From Neisseria sp. (GTDB taxonomy: Bacteria > Pseudomonadota > Gammaproteobacteria > Burkholderiales > Neisseriaceae), in contig NZ_JAUMZU010000022.1 of NCBI RefSeq assembly GCF_030527965.1, positions 1-37,242 of the forward strand: a stretch of DNA of 37,242 nt. The letters are read 5' to 3'. The notes under the pieces were generated by a model that worked only from the letters and a program-made list of their open reading frames with translations, did no database searches and was not told the origin of the DNA. Each line of letters begins with the position of its first letter. The stretch's first letter is position 1. A program made the translations under genes and the position numbers. Below, piece by piece: positions 1-8,566 of the stretch.

Positions 1-52
1 TTTTAAAACAATTAGTAAAGCATGATTTGTACTAGTTATCTAGGACAGCCCC
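1..52. mobile_element. Partial repeat element, left edge (probable IS end)
   Basis: Bases 2-52 are the exact reverse complement of the last 51 bases of the window. The element boundary is taken at the run ending GGACAGCCCC, because on the right-hand side that boundary interrupts a reading frame. Only the tip is visible: no transposase and no target duplication can be seen. The end sequence (GGGGCTGTCCTAGATAACT reading inward) resembles what I remember of IS1016/IS1595-type ends, but that family assignment is from memory. The host side resumes 90 bases before thyA. Confidence 0.75.
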
Positions 53-142
53 TTAAATTATTATGAATATTTTATGCTCTGGCCAATATCCAAAGTGTTA
101 AAATTGATGCCTTGTTGTTAAAGCCAATATTGAAGGAATCTT

Positions 143-937
143 ATGAAAGCTTATCAAGACCTGATGGATTATGTGCTTAAATACGGCACTGATAAATCTG
201 ACAGAACCGGTACCGGCACGCGGTCTGTATTTGGCTATCAAATGCGTTTTGATTTGAGCAAAGGTTTTCCGCTGCTGACTACGAAAAAGCTGCATCTGCG
301 TTCGATTATTCATGAGTTGCTCTGGTTTTTAAAAGGAGAGACCAATATTCGTTATTTGAAAGACAATAACGTTTCAATTTGGGATGAATGGGCGGATGAG
401 AATGGTGATTTAGGCCCGGTTTATGGTTATCAATGGCGGAGTTGGCCTGCTCCTGACGGCAGACATATTGATCAGATTTCCAATCTTATCGGGCAAATCC
501 GCTCAAATCCTGATTCTAGGCGCTTGATTGTTTCTGCTTGGAATCCTGCATTGGTGGATGAAATGGCTCTGCCTCCGTGTCATGCGCTGTTTCAGTTTTA
601 TGTGGCGGATGGTAGGTTGTCGTGCCAGCTTTACCAGCGTAGTGCCGATATTTTCTTAGGCGTGCCATTTAATATCGCCAGCTATGCTTTGTTAACGATG
701 ATGGTGGCTCAGGTGTGTGGCTTGCAGGTAGGAGAGTTTATCCATACTTTCGGCGATGCTCATCTATATAGCAATCATTTTGAACAGGCGCGGTTGCAGT
801 TAACTCGTGAGCCGCGTGCGTTGCCGGTTATGAGTTTGAACCCGGAAGTAAAAGATTTGTTTGAGTTTAAATTCGAAGATTTTGAATTGAGTGCTTATGA
901 TCCGTACCCTCATATTAAGGCACCGGTGGCCGTTTGA
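143..937 (+). CDS. thyA: Thymidylate synthase
   Basis: Converts dUMP to dTMP using 5,10-methylene-tetrahydrofolate, the cytosolic de novo route to thymidylate. The protein has 264 residues, the same length as Escherichia coli ThyA. The active-site stretch PPCHALFQF places the nucleophile at Cys146. It is followed by the dUMP/folate-binding stretch [17 protein letters not shown] (residues 161-177). The start is supported by GAAGGAA a few bases upstream. The gene is alone on the plus strand: the IS-like edge lies 90 bases upstream and relA converges from the other side, sharing a DUS hairpin terminator. The nearby element end could have altered its promoter; I see no convincing -10/-35 pair between base 53 and the start. 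Function is secure from conservation. Confidence 0.97.
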   Translation: MKAYQDLMDYVLKYGTDKSDRTGTGTRSVFGYQMRFDLSKGFPLLTTKKLHLRSIIHELLWFLKGETNIRYLKDNNVSIWDEWADENGDLGPVYGYQWRSWPAPDGRHIDQISNLIGQIRSNPDSRRLIVSAWNPALVDEMALPPCHALFQFYVADGRLSCQLYQRSADIFLGVPFNIASYALLTMMVAQVCGLQVGEFIHTFGDAHLYSNHFEQARLQLTREPRALPVMSLNPEVKDLFEFKFEDFELSAYDPYPHIKAPVAV

Positions 938-957
938 AGATAGTGTTGAATAAGAAA

Positions 958-989
958 ATGCCTGTCTGAAAAATTCAGACAGGCATTTT
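958..989. terminator. DUS inverted-pair terminator between thyA and relA
   Basis: TGCCTGTCTGAA (959-970) faces its inverse TTCAGACAGGCA (974-985) across a three-base loop, followed by TTTT. It lies between convergent genes and has flanking A and T runs, so it can act in both directions and also carries two DUS copies. Confidence 0.8.
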
Positions 990-1013
990 AGTTGAGGCTA
1001 AATTTTCTCCAGT

Positions 1014-3227
1014 CTATAAACGAGCAACGCTTAATACGCCTTTAACGTCGCTCAGGCCGGTTAAAACTCTCGGTAACTCGTTAACTTGCTTCACCTCTAA
1101 AGTGAAGCGCATGCTGGCTTCTAAATCTCGGGAATGGGTTTGTACCGCGGTAACATTAATTTTATGGCGCGCTAGTGCTTCCGATATATCGCGCAGCAAG
1201 CCACTGCGGTCTTGTGCGCGTATTTCGATATCTACAGCGAAAACTTGACCTTCTTGTAATTGTGCCCAGCTGGCCGGCAGAATTTTGTCCGGTGCTTGCT
1301 TGAGCAGGTTTTGCAGGGCAGGGCAGTTGGTGCGGTGTACCGAGATGCCGCGATCACGTGTGACGAAACCAACAATGTCATCCGGAGGTGCGGGTTTGCA
1401 GCATTTCGCCAATGAAGTCATTAATCCGTCTTCGCCGTCAATTAAAATACCGTTTTTGCTGCCGGATTTGATTTTGGAACGTTTAACGATATTGGTTTCG
1501 TTAACCGGTTCCGGAGTTGATTTGTTTAATGCACCGCAGGCTTTCTGAACGGCCCTAGGCGTTACTTCGCCTTGACCGATGGCTGTGTAAAGCTCTTCGA
1601 TTTTTTTATAACCCAGCTTTTCGCTTAAATCTTGAACATTGGGTTTGGGGGAAATTTTAATTAGGATTTTCTCAAACTGGGCTTTCCCGTTTTCTCTTAC
1701 GGCTTCGGCATTTTGCTGGCGGATATATGCACGTATTTTGCTGATGGCGCGCGAACTTTTAACCCAGCCTTCATATAGCCAGTTAACGGAAGGAACCCCT
1801 TCTTTCGCAGCGATGATTTCTACCCGCTGCCCGTTTTCCAACGGAGTGGAAAGCGGTACGATTTGCCCGTCGACTTTCGCTCCGCGACAGCGGTTGCCCA
1901 AATCGCTATGCAATGCGTAGGCGAAGTCAATCGGTGTAGCGCCAGTGGGTAAAGAGAGCACTTTGCCGTGCGGGGTAAGCACATAAATGGTGTCATTGAA
2001 TAATTCGGTTTGGAAAGCAGAAGCAAGGTCTTCTTGGCTACTTTCTGCCATGTTCTCGCGCCATTCGAGAAGCTGGCGCAGCCATGCAATTTTTTGCTCG
2101 TAGGCATTATCGCCTTTGCCGCCTTCTTTGTAACGCCAGTGTGCAGCCACGCCGAATTCGTTGAATTGGTGCATCTCGAAGGTACGTATCTGAACCTCTA
2201 CGCCTTTGTCTTCCGGTCCGACGATAACAGTATGCAGGCTTTGGTAACCGTTGCCTTTAGGATGGGCAATATAATCGTCGAACTCTCCGGGAATGGGTTG
2301 CCATAAACTATGGACAATACCAAGCGTGGTATAGCATTCGGGAATGGTGTCGACCAAAATACGTACGGCACGGATATCGTAGAGACCGTCGAAATCCAAT
2401 TTCTTCTTTACCATTTTTCTGTAAATGGAATAGATGTGTTTGGGACGGCCGGCAACATCGTAGTGGATGTTGTATTTTTCAAGTTCGGTGCGGAGCGTGC
2501 TTAGGAAGTTTTGAATGTATTCCAACCGCTCGGTGCGCTTTTCGTCAAGCAGCTTGGCGATTTCTTTGTATTTTTCAGGGTTCTGATGCCTGAAACCTAA
2601 ATCTTCCAACTGCCATTTGAGTTGCCACACGCCCAATCGATTGGCTAGAGGAGCGAAAATATCCAGTGTTTCCTTGGCTATCGCGCGTTTGGTTGCGCTG
2701 TCGGGCAGGCTGCAGAGAAATTGTAGGGTACGGGTATGCAAGGCCAGTTTAATCAGCACGACTCGGATGTCGGAGACCATCGCCAGCAGCATTTTACGCA
2801 TTGTTTCGGCTTGCTCTGCGTGCTCTTCGGGGGTGGCAAGGCTGTCGACTCGAGCAAAATGGGTCAGTTTTTGGATTTCATCTATGCCTTGAACCAGATT
2901 GTATACGGCACTGCCACAGTTTTCAGTTACTTGTTCGCGCCAATTCTTGCAAAAGGAGGAAATATCGGTTAGAAGTGTAGCAGCAACGGCATCCGGTAGT
3001 AGATCCATTTCGGAAACCATTTGCGCCGCGCCAATCAAGTTGCTTAATAAAGGTTCGCCCGTCAGGGTGGTCGCATCTTTGGGATAATGGGATTCGGCAA
3101 GGGTAAGCGCGGATTGCAGCAGCTTTTGATGCTTTTCAGGCAGGCTTTTCAGATAAGTATCAAACCAATCCTGGTATTTGTACAAATCTGAGGCGAGGCT
3201 GCTGGGTGTTGGTACGGTGCTTACCAT
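1014..3227 (-). CDS. relA: RelA-type (p)ppGpp synthetase
   Basis: Makes (p)ppGpp from ATP and GTP/GDP as the ribosome-linked starvation alarm. The 737 residues follow the long RSH layout: a degenerate hydrolase region (about 30-190), synthetase (about 255-365, including HPKGNGYQSLHT), TGS (411-475), a zinc-finger-like segment with Cys609, Cys610 and Cys635, and a C-terminal ACT domain (663-735). The hydrolase region has TLLTD where active enzymes have the HD pair. The synthetase carries EFDD at 315-318, the acidic EXDD signature of synthesis-only RelA rather than the RXKD of bifunctional enzymes. A separate SpoT-type hydrolase is therefore expected elsewhere. The gene converges on thyA. The ATG is preceded by a modest GGGA ribosome-binding site. 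Length and domains are complete. Confidence 0.96.
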   Translation of the reverse strand: MVSTVPTPSSLASDLYKYQDWFDTYLKSLPEKHQKLLQSALTLAESHYPKDATTLTGEPLLSNLIGAAQMVSEMDLLPDAVAATLLTDISSFCKNWREQVTENCGSAVYNLVQGIDEIQKLTHFARVDSLATPEEHAEQAETMRKMLLAMVSDIRVVLIKLALHTRTLQFLCSLPDSATKRAIAKETLDIFAPLANRLGVWQLKWQLEDLGFRHQNPEKYKEIAKLLDEKRTERLEYIQNFLSTLRTELEKYNIHYDVAGRPKHIYSIYRKMVKKKLDFDGLYDIRAVRILVDTIPECYTTLGIVHSLWQPIPGEFDDYIAHPKGNGYQSLHTVIVGPEDKGVEVQIRTFEMHQFNEFGVAAHWRYKEGGKGDNAYEQKIAWLRQLLEWRENMAESSQEDLASAFQTELFNDTIYVLTPHGKVLSLPTGATPIDFAYALHSDLGNRCRGAKVDGQIVPLSTPLENGQRVEIIAAKEGVPSVNWLYEGWVKSSRAISKIRAYIRQQNAEAVRENGKAQFEKILIKISPKPNVQDLSEKLGYKKIEELYTAIGQGEVTPRAVQKACGALNKSTPEPVNETNIVKRSKIKSGSKNGILIDGEDGLMTSLAKCCKPAPPDDIVGFVTRDRGISVHRTNCPALQNLLKQAPDKILPASWAQLQEGQVFAVDIEIRAQDRSGLLRDISEALARHKINVTAVQTHSRDLEASMRFTLEVKQVNELPRVLTGLSDVKGVLSVARL

Positions 3228-3260
3228 AGTTTTTCCCGATGAGACTTTTATGGAAAAGCT

Positions 3261-3266
3261 ATTGTA
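3261..3266 (-). promoter_or_regulatory. Candidate -10 box of relA
   Basis: On the minus strand these bases read TACAAT, 33 bases before the relA start codon. The matching -35 (GGATTT-like) is weak, so this is only a candidate. Confidence 0.3.
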
Positions 3267-3321
3267 TCGCTAAGCATCTGCTAAATCCAGAAGGAAAAGA
3301 TAGTATTATTGGGCATGGCTG

Positions 3322-3353
3322 AAAATGTAAAATCCGACCGATAAACGGTCGGA
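3322..3353 (-). terminator. Rho-independent terminator of the roadblock gene
   Basis: A perfect 8-bp stem (TCCGACCG at 3333-3340 with CGGTCGGA at 3346-3353, loop ATAAA) lies just past the roadblock stop. On the minus strand the stem is followed by TTTTACATTTTC. It separates that gene from relA transcription. Confidence 0.8.
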
Positions 3354-3385
3354 CTTGCTAATTAATTTAGCTCTACATCTGTGAC

Positions 3386-3742
3386 TTAGCCGAGATTGCG
3401 TTCCACTTCAACTAAAGAGCGGCGTGCCAAAGCCAGATTGGATTTGGATTTGTCTAATACGGAGTAAAGGAATAAGCCTTCATGGTTTTTTAATGGGCGC
3501 AACAAATGGTATTGTTTACCCAAGGTAATTAGAATGTCTTCAATTACGTCGTTCATGCCCAGCATTTTCATGGTTTTCATTTTTGCAGAAACCACTTCGG
3601 TGTTACCGGCAGCGGCAATTTCCAAATCAACAGAGGGCGAACCACCACCTGCCAGCAACATGCCGCTGGCGTAATCAACAACGGCAGCAGCAATGGCGCC
3701 GTCAACATTCAACATTTCTGACACGGCTTTATCGTAATTCAT
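3386..3742 (-). CDS. Roadblock/LC7-like small protein
   Basis: A 118-residue single-domain protein with a roadblock/LC7-like pattern: an early hydrophobic strand (GAIAAAVVDYASGMLLA), a central helix, and a later strand pair (ILITLGKQYHLLRPL, GLFLYSVLD). Bacterial roadblock proteins often bind small Ras-like GTPases, but no GTPase gene lies in this window, so the partner is unknown. The frame can be extended to a GTG at 3757. I prefer the ATG at 3742 because GGAGAAG sits at ribosome-binding distance before it and overlaps the GTG itself. The gene lies upstream of relA in the same direction but has its own terminator, so it is probably a separate unit. Family assignment is by fold pattern and memory of similar neisserial proteins; the role is unknown. 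Confidence 0.75.
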   Translation of the reverse strand: MNYDKAVSEMLNVDGAIAAAVVDYASGMLLAGGGSPSVDLEIAAAGNTEVVSAKMKTMKMLGMNDVIEDILITLGKQYHLLRPLKNHEGLFLYSVLDKSKSNLALARRSLVEVERNLG

Positions 3743-4255
3743 AGGAATCTTCTCCACTTAAAAGCATTTAAAAAAAATCATACCCGGAACACAAATTATT
3801 TGGCAGGCTGTCGAGTGGGAATTGCCCGGTAAATAAATACATTTGCATCGTGATGTTACCATGATTGGCACTGGAATGTTAAAGCGGGTATCATTAAAAA
3901 ATAATATAAGCATTAAGCTTGTAGCCTAAATACATTGATTAGTATAGGCCGCCAGACGAGACTTGTAAAATTTTTTTTTGCTTAAAAAATAAGCAAATTA
4001 TGCATAAACAAGGGTATTTAACATGTTCCCGCTCGTCTGTGAAAAAAGCCGCTTATTTGTTTTTTTGAAAATTACTGAAAAAACAAATGCTAAAGAAAAC
4101 AAAACAATATTTAATACTGCTAATGTAAAAAAATGTTTTTTTATGGGATGAGAAAGTATTGTGATGCATATGCCGATATGCAAGACTGCCATAAGGTCAG
4201 TTTATTGATAATTTTTGAGCTTTTATATTAATTGTGATTTTTTGAGAAGATGAAC
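3743..4255. other. AT-rich intergenic region before grxB
   Basis: About 510 bases without a convincing gene. It contains a hairpin with 8-bp arms (TTTGCTTA 3977-3984, TAAGCAAA 3990-3997) beside a run of nine T's. A 64-codon minus-strand frame (3998-4192) encodes a hydrophobic peptide but has no ribosome-binding site. Promoters for the divergent roadblock and grxB genes must lie here; I could not fix them. Confidence 0.5.
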
Positions 4256-4909
4256 ATGAAACTTTATATATATGACCATTGCCCTTTTTGTGTGCGAGCA
4301 CGCATGCCGTTCGGCTTGTTTGGCGTGACGGTTACAGAAGAGGTGTTGTTGAATGATGATGAAGCTACGCCGATTAGCTTGATAGGTGTCAAACAAGTGC
4401 CGATTTTGCAGAAACCTGACGGCTCGTATATGGGTGAAAGTTTGGATATCGTGCATTGGGTGGATGAGTATGCGGGAAGTGGAAGGATGCGCTTACAAGA
4501 AGAGATTCGCCCGGAAGTGCAAGCTTGGTTCGACAAGGTGGGGGAATATGTGAACAAACTAGTATGGCCGCGAGAGGTGAAGCTGGGTTTGCCAGAATTT
4601 GCAACTCAATCGGCCGTTGATTATTTTGTGAAGAAAAAAGAGAGTAGCATCGGAATCTTTGACAAGCATTTGAATAAAACCAAGCAGTATCTGGATGAGC
4701 TGCATAAGAATCTGGCAGATTTGGAGGCGTTGGTTCGATCGCCGAACGCTTTGTCGGGGCAGTTAGGTATGGAAGATATTATAGTGTTTCCCATTTTGCG
4801 AAATCTCACGATGGTTCGCGGTTTGGTTTTGCCTGAGAAATTGATGGCTTATGTGTTGGCAATGTCGGAGGCCTCGGGAGTGCCGTTGTATTTTGATCGT
4901 GCTTTGTGA
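4256..4909 (+). CDS. grxB: Glutaredoxin 2
   Basis: A GST-like glutaredoxin that reduces disulfides and glutathionylated proteins with glutathione in the cytosol. The start MKLYIYDHCPFC closely follows E. coli Grx2, with redox Cys9 and Cys12 in a CPFC motif (CPYC in E. coli). KQVPILQKPDGSYMGES is the glutathione-binding region with the cis-proline, and an all-helical C-terminal domain follows. The 217 residues match the family length of about 215. An in-frame ATG lies two codons upstream at 4250, but GAGAAG touches it directly. The ATG at 4256 sits six bases after GAGAAG and gives the family N-terminus, so I chose it. The gene converges on the T6SS block and shares a DUS palindrome terminator with it. 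Confidence 0.95.
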   Translation: MKLYIYDHCPFCVRARMPFGLFGVTVTEEVLLNDDEATPISLIGVKQVPILQKPDGSYMGESLDIVHWVDEYAGSGRMRLQEEIRPEVQAWFDKVGEYVNKLVWPREVKLGLPEFATQSAVDYFVKKKESSIGIFDKHLNKTKQYLDELHKNLADLEALVRSPNALSGQLGMEDIIVFPILRNLTMVRGLVLPEKLMAYVLAMSEASGVPLYFDRAL

Positions 4910-4938
4910 GGCATGATGTAAGAACGTAACCGTTATGG

Positions 4939-4975
4939 TTTTCAGACAGGCATATGCCTGTCTGAAAATCTTTTT
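4939..4975. terminator. DUS palindrome terminator between grxB and the T6SS block
   Basis: TTCAGACAGGCA (4941-4952) and TGCCTGTCTGAA (4955-4966) form a perfect 26-base palindrome, followed by TCTTTTT. It can stop transcription of both convergent units. It marks the left edge of the DUS-poor T6SS block. Confidence 0.75.
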
Positions 4976-6125
4976 AAGACAACCGAGCGTTTTTTAGTGA
5001 TGGTGGAATAACGATGAAATCGGGTTCTGTTGATGCTTTGCGTTTTTGAGCGGCTTCGATTTGTGTACCGCGATCTCCTCTTGCGATGTATCTTAATTGG
5101 CAGTGTGCAATTTCCAATTCCTGTGCTAAAGCGATTCGGTAGCTGCAGTCAATTTTTCGATTTTCTACATCTACAATAATGGTGTCTAAAATCATATCTT
5201 TACTGATTGACAAACGGTCGGGTGTTAGTATGTGGATAAACACAGTTTCGACCGGCAAGGAAACGGAAAAACGCTGATGTGGTGCTTTATGGGCGGGAAC
5301 AAGTCCGGTAAAAACCAGATCGTAGACGTGATTGTGTTTCAGATGGGGAACCTGCAATGTAGGGTGTGCTCCGTTCCAGAAAGACATGGAAAAATCGGTG
5401 GGTAACCGCGGAGCCCGATTTTCTGCCCATTCCTTGTCGGTTGTGCCTGTATGCCGGACGCGATGGGCGAAATATCTTGCGTAAAATCCAAGCCCTTCGG
5501 GTATGACGATTTCGCTGGGGTCGGTAACCGGTTTGGCGGGGTCATAAATCTGATGGGCGTCTAATAGTTTTTTGGTACTGTGCTGCCGTAAAAAATCAGC
5601 CGAATAACTTCCTACGCCAACGATATTTTCTTGTAAATAGCCGTTTTGTTTGAGCCCGCCGGCGTGAATGCCACCAAATGCATATTCGTAGCGAATGGGA
5701 AGGTTGGTTATCGGCTCGGGATCGCTTAATGTCCAACCGACAGTCTCTTTTATCCAATAGCGTTTGCCTGTAATAGCCAATGACTTTTTATAGTCGCCGA
5801 TTTGCACGGAAACCGGAAATTGGCGGGTAAGTTCGTCATTCGGCGCATAAGCGGTAGCATTAACCACTAAATCGACTTTCGGTTTGTAAATAATAAAATC
5901 ACATTCCGCTTTAACCGAAGTTCTGATGGTATCGCCGTAATAAATATCTTCGTAAATAAGCGGCGTTTGCTCCGGAGCAAACTTTAATTCCGTTTGCCCC
6001 GTCGACGCGTTTATTTCAAATTCATAGCTTACTTTGGCAACAACCACATTATAGATACGATCCAAAGGATCGATATTCTGAAATTGTTGCGCATTGAAGA
6101 AAGTGAAGTTTTCTAACTCAAACAT
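4974..6125 (-). CDS. DUF2169-family T6SS adaptor protein
   Basis: The 383-residue protein has the DUF2169 pattern: an N-terminal stretch with VVVAKVSYEF (about residues 27-36), a central region with PIRYEYAFGGIHAGG, and a basic tail. In T6SS clusters such proteins sit beside vgrG and PAAR or effector genes and are thought to help load cargo onto the spike. It starts 22 bases after vgrG ends and is the last gene of the minus-strand block. No PAAR, effector or immunity gene follows; the next gene is the convergent grxB. There is no signal peptide or membrane segment, so it should be cytosolic. Family call is good; the cargo it serves is unknown. Confidence 0.8.
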   Translation of the reverse strand: MFELENFTFFNAQQFQNIDPLDRIYNVVVAKVSYEFEINASTGQTELKFAPEQTPLIYEDIYYGDTIRTSVKAECDFIIYKPKVDLVVNATAYAPNDELTRQFPVSVQIGDYKKSLAITGKRYWIKETVGWTLSDPEPITNLPIRYEYAFGGIHAGGLKQNGYLQENIVGVGSYSADFLRQHSTKKLLDAHQIYDPAKPVTDPSEIVIPEGLGFYARYFAHRVRHTGTTDKEWAENRAPRLPTDFSMSFWNGAHPTLQVPHLKHNHVYDLVFTGLVPAHKAPHQRFSVSLPVETVFIHILTPDRLSISKDMILDTIIVDVENRKIDCSYRIALAQELEIAHCQLRYIARGDRGTQIEAAQKRKASTEPDFIVIPPSLKNARLS

Positions 6126-6147
6126 GCTAGGCCTCTGAGGCTTGAAG

Positions 6148-8424
6148 TTAGTTCAGATGGATTTTATTGCCATCCAAGCTGACGACTCTTTTGCCGTTAA
6201 TCGTGATTTTCTTGGCCGAAATGCTGATTTCCCCTCTGCTCATCACGATTTCGGAGCCGCCAACCCTTAAGGTAACTTTATGACCGGCTGCGATGGTAGT
6301 GTTCATCATACTGCGCATACTGGCATGCAGACCCGAAGCTAAAGCTATAGCACCGCCCACAATATGCGTTTCCGCACCGCCGACATTGGTCATGCTCAAA
6401 CCACCGACATTGGTCACATCTGCACCGCCGATATTGGTTACGTTGGCTGCGCCGATTGTACTGATATTGGTGGAGGATACCGTTTTCTGGCGGTTGCCGC
6501 CGATGCTGCTTACCTCATTGGCTACGATGGTTTTATTACGGCTGGCACCCACGGTAAGAGCTTGGTTCTTTCCGACCGAAACGTTTTGATCCTGGCCAAT
6601 CATCATGGCTTGGCTTTGGCCGACCGATACGCTTTCGTTTTGACCGACAGATTTGCTTCTGTTGTTGGTAACACTGACACTCTGATCTTTCCCTACGCTG
6701 ACACTCTGGTTTTGGCCGACACTGAGCGCTTGGTTTTGCGTTACATCCAATGTTTCGTTTTGACCTACGGAAGCAGTGCGGTTCATGGCGACAGAAGCAG
6801 TTTCGTTTTTCTGAACGCTTTTCGCTCTTTCGCCGGTAACCGATAGTGTTTCATTGTTACCGATGGTGGTCGTGCGGTCGTTGTTGACGTTGCGGGTTTC
6901 ATTGTTTTTAACCAGCGAGGTCAGGTCTTTTTGGGCTTGGAAATTAACCATTTCCGAACCGGCGGTATCGTTGAACATCAACTCGTTGAAATTAGCGAGA
7001 GGAGAATTGAAGCTTTTGCTTTTGATACCGGATTGTTTCGCCGCAGCGGGGAAACCCCAAGGCGGGCTCATCGCACTGTTGTATAAACGGCCGACGATAA
7101 TCGGACGGTCGGCATCGCCGTTAATGAAATCGACCAGCACTTCTTCACCAACGCGTGGCGTATTAATCGAACCGAATCCGGAACCAGCAGAACCTTGGGC
7201 AACACGCACCCAGTTTGAGCTGCTTTCATTCATTTTTCCATATCTGTCCCAATGGAACTGGACTTTGATATCGCCGTATTCGTTGGTGTATACCTCTTCA
7301 CCGGCAGGGCCGGTAACGGTTGCGGCCTGTGTGCCCAATACCTGTGGTTTCATAGCGCGTAGGGGAGGGCGGTATGGGAAGGATTTGGGCAATACGCGGA
7401 ATGAGGTTCTGAACGAACCGATTTTGTCGCCGGTGGTATAGCCTGCTTCTTCGAAGGCATATTCGGTAGCTAATATCAGATATTCGCTATTAGAAGAGGC
7501 GTGAGGGTGTTTGATTAATGAAAAAGTATGGCCAGGAGCGAGGGTCAGCACTGTACCCGAGCCGGTAATGACTTTGGTTTGGCTTTTCAGGCTTTCACTG
7601 CGCACCTGGCTATAGTTTTGCGCTTCTGATACGTCGCTGAATCCGGTGTAGAAATCATAATGCTCCATATCGACGGAGTTAAAATCATGCACTGAATCCG
7701 ATGATTTCATAGCAACTTTGGCGTTGTTGTAGTTATAGTCTTGAGTAGAGTATTTATTGGATTTTAGTGAATCCCGTTCGGCCCATTCATCTATATATTC
7801 AATGGAAGGCGCACCGGCGGCAACTTGGCGCGAGTGGTAGGGAAGAGCGGGATTGCCGGCAATTGCAGTTAAGGAGCCGACGTCGTCGGTAATAACGAGT
7901 TCGTGCGAATCGTTTTTGTGGTCAAAGTAATAATAGATGCCTTCTTGCTCGAATAGGCGGCTGATAAAGTTGAAGCTGGTTTCTTGATATTGAACGCAGA
8001 AACCGCGCGTACGGTAGCCTTTTTGGCATTTGATTTGAAAAGGAAAACCGAAAGGCGCCAATACTTCTTTGGTAATATCTAAAACAGATTTATCAACGAA
8101 CACACGGCTGTCAACGTTTTGGGTCAGATACCACATAAACGGGCGCAAAACCGCAGTGTAGGCATGATAGTCTTCTTCGTCTTCATCTTCCCCGAAATAG
8201 CCGAAATCGGTAACCAATCCGTTTAGGTAGCGCTTCCCACCCGTTTTGGTGTCGATTTCCAACGTAACGGGCAACCCGACAATATCGCTGCCTTGCAGGT
8301 TGGCATCTTTCGAAACGAAAGTAACGTTAAATTCGAAAAGGTCTGAAACCGATTCCTTCCCGTCTAGTTTTTTAAACAACAAATTCTGACCAAAAGGCGT
8401 TTGAGCAATAACTGTTCTGTTCAT
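6148..8424 (-). CDS. vgrG: T6SS spike protein VgrG
   Basis: Forms the trimeric puncturing tip of the T6SS. The 758 residues show the gp27-like base (about 1-380, including FQIKCQKGYRTRGFCVQYQE and SRLFEQEGIYYYF), the gp5-like OB region (about 383-450, with EYGDIKVQFHWDRYG and PRVGEEVLVDFINGDADRPI), and then a long beta-helix of eight-residue repeats (507-690). A short C-terminal segment closes the protein with no added catalytic domain, so it is not an evolved effector VgrG. The frame stays open 59 codons further upstream, but that extension is unlike the family. AGGA before MNRTVIAQTPFG supports the ATG at 8424. A 195-base gap after tssM holds a promoter candidate, so vgrG may be partly independent of the upstream genes. 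Confidence 0.95.
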   Translation of the reverse strand: MNRTVIAQTPFGQNLLFKKLDGKESVSDLFEFNVTFVSKDANLQGSDIVGLPVTLEIDTKTGGKRYLNGLVTDFGYFGEDEDEEDYHAYTAVLRPFMWYLTQNVDSRVFVDKSVLDITKEVLAPFGFPFQIKCQKGYRTRGFCVQYQETSFNFISRLFEQEGIYYYFDHKNDSHELVITDDVGSLTAIAGNPALPYHSRQVAAGAPSIEYIDEWAERDSLKSNKYSTQDYNYNNAKVAMKSSDSVHDFNSVDMEHYDFYTGFSDVSEAQNYSQVRSESLKSQTKVITGSGTVLTLAPGHTFSLIKHPHASSNSEYLILATEYAFEEAGYTTGDKIGSFRTSFRVLPKSFPYRPPLRAMKPQVLGTQAATVTGPAGEEVYTNEYGDIKVQFHWDRYGKMNESSSNWVRVAQGSAGSGFGSINTPRVGEEVLVDFINGDADRPIIVGRLYNSAMSPPWGFPAAAKQSGIKSKSFNSPLANFNELMFNDTAGSEMVNFQAQKDLTSLVKNNETRNVNNDRTTTIGNNETLSVTGERAKSVQKNETASVAMNRTASVGQNETLDVTQNQALSVGQNQSVSVGKDQSVSVTNNRSKSVGQNESVSVGQSQAMMIGQDQNVSVGKNQALTVGASRNKTIVANEVSSIGGNRQKTVSSTNISTIGAANVTNIGGADVTNVGGLSMTNVGGAETHIVGGAIALASGLHASMRSMMNTTIAAGHKVTLRVGGSEIVMSRGEISISAKKITINGKRVVSLDGNKIHLN
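6355..6906 (-). repeat. VgrG beta-helix: 23 in-phase octad repeats
   Basis: This segment encodes VgrG residues 507-690, which I divide into 23 consecutive eight-residue units without a phase break. Examples are QNQALSVG, QNQSVSVG, QNESVSVG, AANVTNIG and GADVTNVG. Most end in V/I-G or V/I-T. At the DNA level this is a degenerate 24-base repeat. The triple-stranded beta-helix of phage T4 gp5 is also built of octads. Confidence 0.85.
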
Positions 8425-8482
8425 TTTGTCATTCCTGAGTTTAGAGGGCCGGCAGCAACTGTTTCCGGAGCATAAGACACTA

Positions 8483-8510
8483 TTTATACAGTATATATAG
8501 ACTGTCTGAA
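8483..8510 (-). promoter_or_regulatory. Candidate vgrG promoter with DUS-derived -35
   Basis: On the minus strand TTCAGA (8505-8510) and TATAAA (8483-8488) are 16 bases apart. TATAAA is a five-of-six -10 match and TTCAGA a four-of-six -35 match. The -35 lies inside a one-mismatch DUS core (GACTGTCTGAA on the plus strand). It would give a 5' leader of about 50 bases before vgrG. Confidence 0.4.
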
Positions 8511-8554
8511 TGTAGGTAAGGTTCCGAGGAAGTTCCCAATTATGCAATAATATT

Positions 8555-8566
8555 TTCAGACAGGCA
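8555..8566 (-). repeat. DUS (only full copy in the T6SS block)
   Basis: TGCCTGTCTGAA on the minus strand, between tssM and vgrG. With the degenerate copy at 8500-8510 it forms an inverted pair with a loop of about 44 bases. Confidence 0.85.

Noticed and set aside
3998-4192. 64-codon minus-strand frame encoding a hydrophobic peptide
   Set aside because: No ribosome-binding site, extremely AT-rich DNA, and no recognisable family; hydrophobic frames arise by chance in such DNA.
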